This document shows, piece by piece, positions 5,822 through 10,451 of a stretch of 10,451 bases of DNA. The DNA comes from CAIJXO01 sp041308645 (lineage in GTDB: Bacteria; Patescibacteriota; Minisyncoccia; Phycocordibacterales; GWA1-40-21): NCBI GenBank assembly GCA_041308645.1, contig JBFZBC010000034.1:1-10451 (forward strand), given 5' to 3'. The translations under genes and the position numbers were made by a program. The notes under the pieces are model-generated. The model was not told where the DNA came from. It saw nothing but the letters and a program-made list of their open reading frames with translations, and did no database searches. Numbering within the stretch: position 1 is the stretch's first letter; the number at the start of each line of letters is the position of its first letter.

Positions 5822-5941
5822 GATTAGAGGGGCTAGTAAGTTTCTTTTTTTGAGCTACGGACCACGACGGTGGAGTCTTAAGCAAATTTTCAGTAGAAAA
5901 TTATACGGGTCCGAAAAAGGAATTTACTAACCTCTCTAATC
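5822..5941. other. Long imperfect hairpin between smpB and ssrA
   Basis: Bases 5822-5849 pair with 5914-5941 over 28 positions with one mismatch when read as plus-strand RNA (three of the pairs are G-U). An 8-nt bulge (TTGAGCTA) then leads to six more pairs, CGGACC (5858-5863) with GGTCCG (5908-5913). The apical part can form AATTTTC-AGTA-GAAAATT (5885-5902). As minus-strand RNA, which fits the smpB-ssrA transcript, the same G-U pairs become mismatches. The element fills the spacer exactly: one arm touches the smpB stop codon and the other ends 11 bp before the tmRNA 5' end. The function is unknown; an RNase III-type processing site is plausible. Confidence 0.7.
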
Positions 5942-6390
5942 TATTGATCTTTCAAAGTCCTGCGTATTTCTCTGTCAGTCTCACGTTTTTTTATCGTTTG
6001 TCTTTTATCAAAACTTTTTTTACCGTGAGCAATACCAATTTCTAATTTAAGCTTATGTCCTGCATTATACACTGCAATAGCTACTATTGTCAAGCCTTTT
6101 TTAGCTTCAATATTAGTTAGTTGCTCAATCTCTTTTTTGGTAAGTAAAAGTTTCCTATTTCTTAATGGTTCAAAGTCTGCCGGAGCATTTTTGGGTTGGT
6201 AGGCGGGTATATTGGCACCAATTAAAAAAGCTTCGCCACCTCGGATAGTCACATAAGCACCATCTAATTGACCTTTTTTTTCTCTGACACTTTTTACTTC
6301 AAAGCCAAAAAGCTCAATTCCGGCGGTAAATTTCTCCGTGACAACATAATTAAAATATACTTTCTTGTTTTGAATTAAACTTTCAGCCAT
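5941..6390 (-). CDS. smpB: SsrA-binding protein SmpB
   Basis: A 149-aa protein of normal family length. It shows the SmpB oligonucleotide-binding barrel: NKKVYFNYVVTEKFTAGIELFGFEVKSVREKKGQL, then GAYVTIRGGEAFLIGANI, RNRKLLLTKKEI, and the basic tail AHGKKSFDKRQTIKKRETDREIRR, which enters the ribosomal mRNA channel. SmpB binds the tRNA-like domain of tmRNA and delivers it to stalled ribosomes. The ATG at 6390 is chosen over a TTG six codons upstream, because MAESLIQNKK is the usual N-terminus and because an extended -10 box ends 6 nt before this ATG. The stop is TAG. It is followed by ssrA on the same strand and is divergent from ftsH. Confidence 0.96.
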   Translation of the reverse strand: MAESLIQNKKVYFNYVVTEKFTAGIELFGFEVKSVREKKGQLDGAYVTIRGGEAFLIGANIPAYQPKNAPADFEPLRNRKLLLTKKEIEQLTNIEAKKGLTIVAIAVYNAGHKLKLEIGIAHGKKSFDKRQTIKKRETDREIRRTLKDQ

Positions 6391-6396
6391 CGAGAG

Positions 6397-6425
6397 ATAA
6401 TAACACAAATTGACTACTTTGTAAT
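6397..6425 (-). promoter_or_regulatory. Predicted leaderless promoter of smpB
   Basis: On the minus strand, ATTACA (6425-6420), a 17-bp spacer and TATTAT (6402-6397), with TG plus one base directly before the -10 box. The -10 box ends 6 nt before ATG, so transcription should begin at or next to the start codon. Confidence 0.6.
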
Positions 6426-6508
6426 TTTAGTGGAACACACCATCTTTGTAATTGATATAGATAAGTTCTTAAAATTTGATCAGATAATTTTTGCCGAAAC
6501 CTTTTTAC

Positions 6509-6537
6509 TTAACTCAAGTAGGATTTTGTGTTATATT
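6509..6537 (+). promoter_or_regulatory. Predicted leaderless promoter of ftsH
   Basis: TTAACT (6509-6514), a 17-bp spacer and TATATT (6532-6537), preceded by TGT (extended -10). Six bases separate the -10 box from the ATG at 6544, the same geometry as at smpB and recJ. Confidence 0.6.
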
Positions 6538-6543
6538 ACACAA

Positions 6544-8508
6544 ATGCCAATTATAAATAAAAAAGGACCAAATCAGCCTATAAGAAAAGGTGGTAAAAAA
6601 GGAGGGCCGATGCTGCCAAAATTTTTCGGCAAGAGCTCATTATTTTCAAATATTATAAATGTTATTTTAATTTTATTAATTATTGTTTCTTTATATTCAA
6701 TTATCAGTGATGGTAGCAATAAAGCAGAAAATATTCCCATCTCTCAACTAGCTTCAGATATTTCAGCGGGGTTAGTAAAACAAATTAATGTTTCTGGTAA
6801 TAGTTTGACCATTACCTATAACCAAGCTGGTACCAGCACAGAGGAAGTGATAAAGAAATCACAGAAGGAAGATACTACTGCTCTTACTGATACCTTAAGT
6901 AATTATAAAGTTGCTGAGGATAAGCTAGTGGCTGTAAAGATTGATATTAAAAATGAAGGCGGTTTTGGTTACTGGCTCTTGATTCTTGGGCCATTTTTAA
7001 TTCCTCTTATTTTTATCTGTTTCTTTATTTGGTTTTTAACTCGTCAAGTGAAAGGGGCGGGAATGCAAGCTTTTACTTTTGGCCAGAGTAAAGCCAGGAT
7101 GACTTTACCAAATGATAAAAATCAGAAAATTACCTTTAAGGATGTAGCCGGAGCTAAGGAAGCAAAAGAGGAATTAGCTGAAGTAGTTGATTTTTTAAAA
7201 AACCCTAGGAAATTTTTAGAAATAGGAGCACGGATTCCTAAAGGAATACTTTTAATGGGCGCGCCAGGCACAGGTAAGACTTTACTAGCCAGAGCAGTAG
7301 CTGGAGAAGCTGGTGTGGCCTTCTTTTCTATCTCTGGTTCTGAATTTGTGGAAATGTTTGTGGGTGTGGGTGCTTCACGAGTACGTGATTTGTTTAAAAT
7401 GGCAAAACAAATATCCCCAGCAATTATTTTTGTGGATGAGATAGATGCGGTGGGGCGGGTGCGTGGAGTGGGCCAAGGAGGAGGGAATGATGAGCGTGAG
7501 CAAACGTTGAATCAGATTTTAGTGGAGATGGATGGTTTTGAACCAAATGAAAAAGTGATAGTGATGGCTGCTACAAACAGGCCAGATGTATTAGACCCAG
7601 CTTTGCTTAGACCGGGTAGGTTTGATAGGCGAGTGGTGATTGATTTACCTGATAGGGCTGATAGAGAAGCGATTTTAATTGTTCATTCAAATGAAAAACC
7701 TTTTGCCGAAGATGTAAATTTACAAGTAATTGCTGAGCGGACTCCTGGTTTTTCTGGCGCGGATTTGTATTCATTAATGAATGAAGGAGCGATCTTAGCC
7801 GCCAGAGAAAATAGAACTAAAGTTTCTCAATTTGATTTGATCCGGTCTATTGAAAAAGTGATGCTTGGGCCAGAACGTAAAAGTCATTTACTTTTAAAGA
7901 AAGAAAAGGAACTCACTGCTTATCATGAAGCTGGTCATGCGATCATTTCTTCCGTTTTACCTTATGCTGATCCTGTCCACAAAATTTCCATTATCTCTCG
8001 TGGCCGAGCGGCTGGTTATACTTTAAAATTACCTCTAGAAGATAGAAAATTACAGTCTAAGAAAGAATTTTTAGATGATATTACGGTTTCTCTTGGTGGT
8101 TATGTGACGGAAAAATATATTTACGATGATGTGACTACTGGCCCATCAAATGATTTACAGGTATCTACAGCTCTAGCTCATGAGATGGTAACCAAGTACG
8201 GTATGTCTGATAAGTTTGGACCGATTGCCCTAGAAGGTGATGCCGGCCGAGCGATGTTTGGTAAAGGAATAGAAGATAAGGAACACTCAGAAAAAGTCAG
8301 CACCCTTATTGATTCAGAAATAGCAGAAATAATAGAGAATGCCAGAGTAAAAGCTTTGGAAATTATTACGACTAATAAAAAAGCTCTAGATGCGATTGCT
8401 CAGAGGTTGATTGAAGTGGAGACAATTGAGCGTGATGAATATGAAAAGATCATTATTGCTCACGGTATTATTCCTAAAAAGAAGAAAGATATAGAGCATC
8501 AGGGGTAA
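6544..8508 (+). CDS. ftsH: ATP-dependent zinc metalloprotease FtsH
   Basis: A 654-aa membrane AAA+ protease with the full FtsH layout. It has a basic N-terminus, membrane helix 1 at about residues 34-52, an extracytoplasmic domain, and helix 2 at about 142-166. The ATPase follows, with Walker A GAPGTGKT (239-246), Walker B IIFVDEID (Asp298, Glu299), the pore motif FVGVGA and the second region of homology AATNRPDVLDPALLRPGRFDRR. The protease domain has zinc site HEAGH (His461, Glu462, His465) and third ligand Asp537 in GPSNDLQ. It degrades damaged membrane proteins and, in known bacteria, some ssrA-tagged proteins. The start is the ATG at 6544: an upstream GTG (6430) would add 38 unconserved residues across the promoter. 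The usual GGR-x-AEE element reads GGYVTEK, a modest deviation. Confidence 0.98.
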   Translation: MPIINKKGPNQPIRKGGKKGGPMLPKFFGKSSLFSNIINVILILLIIVSLYSIISDGSNKAENIPISQLASDISAGLVKQINVSGNSLTITYNQAGTSTEEVIKKSQKEDTTALTDTLSNYKVAEDKLVAVKIDIKNEGGFGYWLLILGPFLIPLIFICFFIWFLTRQVKGAGMQAFTFGQSKARMTLPNDKNQKITFKDVAGAKEAKEELAEVVDFLKNPRKFLEIGARIPKGILLMGAPGTGKTLLARAVAGEAGVAFFSISGSEFVEMFVGVGASRVRDLFKMAKQISPAIIFVDEIDAVGRVRGVGQGGGNDEREQTLNQILVEMDGFEPNEKVIVMAATNRPDVLDPALLRPGRFDRRVVIDLPDRADREAILIVHSNEKPFAEDVNLQVIAERTPGFSGADLYSLMNEGAILAARENRTKVSQFDLIRSIEKVMLGPERKSHLLLKKEKELTAYHEAGHAIISSVLPYADPVHKISIISRGRAAGYTLKLPLEDRKLQSKKEFLDDITVSLGGYVTEKYIYDDVTTGPSNDLQVSTALAHEMVTKYGMSDKFGPIALEGDAGRAMFGKGIEDKEHSEKVSTLIDSEIAEIIENARVKALEIITTNKKALDAIAQRLIEVETIERDEYEKIIIAHGIIPKKKKDIEHQG

Positions 8509-8686
8509 ACTATTTTTGTGCGTGTGCTAGGAATCTCGACCATTACATGGTCAGTACAGGTTTCCCATTTTTTCACAATAAGAATTGCTCAAAAATATGG
8601 AAGAACCTTTTCTCGTCCTAGATGTGAGTGCTACACAGCACTCACTCACACGAACATAAAAAAACCGCAAAAGCGGTATTTTCATG
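8509..8686. other. Spacer with tRNA-derived repeat and hairpins
   Basis: Between ftsH and the tRNA there is no convincing gene. It holds a copy of the tRNA 3' end (8517-8532), a 6-bp hairpin GACCAT-GTA-ATGGTC (8539-8553), a 9-bp perfect hairpin (8624-8632 with 8637-8645) and the tRNA terminator (8658-8681). The first 9-bp hairpin lacks a T-run, so no clear terminator for ftsH is seen. Confidence 0.6.
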
Positions 8687-8700
8687 TGCGTGTGCTAGGA
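8517..8700. repeat. Direct repeat of the tRNA 3' end
   Basis: The 16 bases TGTGCGTGTGCTAGGA occur at 8517-8532 and again at 8685-8700, where they form the 3' end of the tRNA gene (acceptor and part of the T stem). Allowing a 2-nt insertion, the match continues into CTCGA, the T loop. The repeats lie 168 bp apart in the same orientation. Confidence 0.75.
8658..8681 (-). terminator. Intrinsic terminator of the tRNA gene
   Basis: On the minus strand, ACCGC-TTTT-GCGGT is followed by T7 (A-run at 8658-8664 on the plus strand). It starts 10 nt after the tRNA 3' end, so this is a single-tRNA transcript. Confidence 0.8.
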
Positions 8701-8759
8701 CTCGAACCTAGGACCACCGAGGTATAAGCTCGGCGCTCTACCAACTGAGCTACACACGC
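8687..8759 (-). tRNA. tRNA-Ile, anticodon UAU
   Basis: A complete 73-nt cloverleaf on the minus strand: acceptor GCGTGTG/CACACGC with discriminator A, D arm GCTC-AGTTGGTA-GAGC, anticodon arm CCGAG-CTTATAC-CTCGG, a 5-nt variable loop TGGTC, and T arm CTAGG-TTCGAGT-CCTAG. Position 33 is U, the anticodon is UAU and position 37 is A, so it should read the Ile codon AUA. CCA is not encoded and must be added afterwards. Most bacteria read AUA with a CAU tRNA whose wobble base is changed to lysidine by TilS, so a UAU tRNA-Ile is unusual. It is transcribed divergently from recJ. Confidence 0.92.
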
Positions 8760-8771
8760 ATTTACCTTGAG

Positions 8772-8800
8772 ATATTAACTTAAAATTTTACTTTTCGCAA
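8772..8800 (-). promoter_or_regulatory. Predicted promoter of the tRNA gene
   Basis: On the minus strand, TTGCGA (8800-8795), a 17-bp spacer and TAATAT (8777-8772). The predicted start is about 6 nt upstream of the tRNA 5' end. Confidence 0.6.
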
Positions 8801-8834
8801 TTGATTTAATTTGTAAAATTTTAGTCAAAATTTC

Positions 8835-8843
8835 TGTTATAAT
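8835..8843 (+). promoter_or_regulatory. Extended -10 promoter of recJ, leaderless
   Basis: TGT followed by consensus TATAAT (8838-8843), with six bases before the ATG at 8850. No good -35 box is seen at 16-18 bp, as is common for extended -10 promoters. The start of transcription should coincide with the start codon. Confidence 0.6.
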
Positions 8844-8849
8844 GCTTTT

Positions 8850-10451
8850 ATGAATTTTTTGAGTAGAGAAAGAGATGAGAAAGAGTTGGAAAAACTGATT
8901 GGTTACCCTGATTTTTTGAAGACTCTGCTTTGGAATAGAAATATAAAGACTAAAGCAGAAGCCGAAGTTTTTTTGTTCCCAGATTATGATCGTGATACTT
9001 TTGATCCATTCCTCTTGCTTGATATGGATAAAGCAGTAGAAAGAATTTTACAGGCTATTGATAAAAAAGAAAAAATTGTTATTTTTAGTGATTATGATGC
9101 TGATGGAATTCCTGGTGGCGTCGTACTTCATGATTTTTTTCAAAAAATTGGTTATGAAAATTTTACTAATTACATTCCACACCGGCATTTGGAAGGTTTT
9201 GGACTGAATCAGGAAGCAATCGAACAATTTAAAAAAGATAAGGTTAAATTAATTATTACGGTGGACTGTGGTATATCTGATGTGGAGCTGGTGGCGCTGG
9301 CAAATAAAAGAAGTATCGATGTGATTATTACTGATCATCATGAACCGGGGGAAAAATTACCCGAGGCGTTGGCTGTAATTGATGCTAAAAGGGAGAATTC
9401 TAAATATCCGTTTAGAAATTTATGTGGCGCTGGCGTGGCGTTTAAATTAGCTCAAGCTATTTTGATAAGGATAAAAGATAATCCCTCGGATTACCTCGAG
9501 ACGATCGGAGTACCAATCGGTTGGGAAAAATGGCTTTTAGATATGGTAGGAATTGCCACTTTATCAGACATGGTCCCTTTAGTGGGGGAAAATAGAGTCT
9601 TGGCTCATTATGGTTTAAAGGTTTTGCGTAAAACTCCTCGAATCGGTTTGATGAAATTATTTTCTCTACTAAAAATTGATCAAAAAAATATTACCGAAGA
9701 TGATGTCGGCTTTTCGATTTCTCCAAGAATCAATGCCGCCTCCAGAATGGGTGATCCAGAGGATGCTTTTAAATTATTTGTGGCCAAAACTGATGAGGAA
9801 GCGGATGTGTGTGCCCGTCATTTGGACCATATTAATAATGAGAGAAAAGGAGTGGTGGCTAGTATTGTGAAAGAAGTAAGAAATACAATGAAGAAAAGAT
9901 TTGATGTTGGACAGGATCATAAGGTAATAGTTATTGGTAATCCAGATTGGAAACCCGCACTTTTAGGTTTAGTAGCAAATTCCTTAGTAGATGATCATAA
10001 ACGACCGGTTTTTCTTTGGGGGCGTGATGGCGGAAATGTTTTAAAGGGTTCATGTCGAGGTGATGGGTGCGTGAGTATTTTAGATTTGATGCAGGAGGTG
10101 GAGCCGGGAATATTTGAGGAATTCGGCGGACATACGATGTCTGGTGGTTTTTCTGTTATTCAGGAAAAGGTTCATTTGTTGGAAGAAAAATTACAACTAG
10201 CTTACGAAAAAGTAATTTTAAAAGGTTCAGCAGTAGTGGAGGATCTGCAGGTGGATGCCAAAATTTCTTTTGATGATGTAACCACGGAAAATTATCGACT
10301 GATAGAAAAACTGGCGCCTTATGGCGTGAATAATTCAAAACCACTTTTTCTTTTTGAGAAGGCGATTGTAGAAAATATAAAAATGTTTGGGAAGGAAAAA
10401 AATCATTTGGAATTAACCTTCAAAAATTCACATGGTAAAAATATTAAAACA
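8850..10451 (+). CDS. recJ: Single-stranded-DNA-specific exonuclease RecJ (3' truncated)
   Basis: 534 codons are open to the window edge; a full-length RecJ usually has about 560-580, so only the end is missing. Motifs in order: DYDADG (Asp81, Asp83, Asp85), VDCG (Asp139), DHH (Asp162-His164), the GAGVAFKLA element, IATLSDMVPLVGENR, SPRINAASRMGDP, and the DHHA1 element GGH (426-428) in GGHTMSGG, the start of an OB-fold following. The Asp/His residues bind the metal ions for 5'-3' digestion of single-stranded DNA in recombination and mismatch or base-excision repair. The DHHA1 motif reads MSGG where many RecJ proteins have xAGG. ATG 8850 is the first start after the promoter and gives a normal RecJ N-terminus. 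Confidence 0.95.
   Translation, partial: MNFLSRERDEKELEKLIGYPDFLKTLLWNRNIKTKAEAEVFLFPDYDRDTFDPFLLLDMDKAVERILQAIDKKEKIVIFSDYDADGIPGGVVLHDFFQKIGYENFTNYIPHRHLEGFGLNQEAIEQFKKDKVKLIITVDCGISDVELVALANKRSIDVIITDHHEPGEKLPEALAVIDAKRENSKYPFRNLCGAGVAFKLAQAILIRIKDNPSDYLETIGVPIGWEKWLLDMVGIATLSDMVPLVGENRVLAHYGLKVLRKTPRIGLMKLFSLLKIDQKNITEDDVGFSISPRINAASRMGDPEDAFKLFVAKTDEEADVCARHLDHINNERKGVVASIVKEVRNTMKKRFDVGQDHKVIVIGNPDWKPALLGLVANSLVDDHKRPVFLWGRDGGNVLKGSCRGDGCVSILDLMQEVEPGIFEEFGGHTMSGGFSVIQEKVHLLEEKLQLAYEKVILKGSAVVEDLQVDAKISFDDVTTENYRLIEKLAPYGVNNSKPLFLFEKAIVENIKMFGKEKNHLELTFKNSHGKNIKT

Noticed and set aside
5822..5941. SRP RNA, 6S RNA or a miniature transposon (MITE) as identity of the long hairpin
   Set aside because: The conserved SRP tip (GGAAGCA-type loop) is absent, the central open bubble of 6S RNA is not evident, and no target-site duplication flanks the inverted arms.
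6391..6408. Extended SmpB from a TTG at 6408
   Set aside because: It adds six residues across the extended -10 box; MAESLIQNKK is the typical SmpB start.
6430..6543. Extended N-terminus of FtsH from a GTG at 6430
   Set aside because: The 38 extra residues resemble no FtsH leader and overlap the predicted promoter. MPIINKKG from 6544 gives a normal FtsH.
8518..8600. A second functional tRNA beside ftsH
   Set aside because: Only the acceptor/T-stem end is recognisable. The T loop carries an insertion and no matching acceptor 5' strand or D arm is found.
8518..8727. A 69-codon plus-strand reading frame ending VRVLGLEPRTTEV
   Set aside because: Its 3' part is the antisense of the tRNA gene and its 5' part covers the tRNA-derived repeat and hairpins. 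There is no protein family signature.
9676..9870. A 64-codon plus-strand frame inside recJ
   Set aside because: It is out of frame with the continuous RecJ motifs and shows no independent signal.

Overview
The window is AT-rich bacterial DNA with short spacers and small genes, and tRNA and tmRNA genes that do not encode CCA. Most genes have no visible Shine-Dalgarno sequence. Together with the pseudopilin cluster built around a PilX-like protein and the style of the FtsH and RecJ sequences, this suggests a member of the Candidate Phyla Radiation (Patescibacteria, Parcubacteria-like). That placement is inference from gene style, not from a marker-gene tree.

Layout. 1-2590 (+) is the end of a type IV pilus/pseudopilin operon: a truncated pilin-like C-terminus, two prepilins with clear processing motifs (PilV/GspI-like and PilW/GspJ-like), and a 420-aa PilX-like protein with a Gly/Ser-rich repeat region. 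It converges on a shared terminator (2612-2638) with the minus-strand translation operon infC-rpmI-rplT (IF3, L35, L20; 3745 to 2644). IF3 starts at TTG. Next come a small two-helix membrane protein (-), a 382-bp non-coding stretch with an orphan terminator hairpin and a promoter, and a UPF0316/DUF5698-like membrane protein (+). After a bidirectional terminator lies a minus-strand GIY-YIG nuclease gene broken by one in-frame TGA.

5439-6390 (-) is a complete trans-translation module, smpB followed by ssrA (tmRNA). Between the two genes is a very long imperfect hairpin (5822-5941), and a 40-bp perfect palindrome acts as terminator. Divergent from smpB is ftsH (+), the membrane AAA+ zinc protease. 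FtsH is one of the proteases known to degrade ssrA-tagged proteins, so ribosome rescue and disposal sit back to back. Downstream is a minus-strand tRNA with anticodon UAU (Ile, reading AUA), whose 3' end is partly duplicated next to ftsH. Divergent from the tRNA, recJ (+) runs off the right edge.

The most interesting signals are: (i) smpB, ftsH and recJ share an extended -10 box (TGT + TATNNT) exactly 6 nt before ATG, predicting leaderless mRNAs; (ii) the structured smpB-ssrA spacer; (iii) the tRNA-Ile(UAU) and the duplication of its 3' end; (iv) the GIY-YIG gene interrupted by UGA in a window where none of the 12 assigned stop codons is TGA; (v) a possible small RNA or attenuator at about 4213-4320. 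I found no CRISPR array, insertion sequence or clear defence system.
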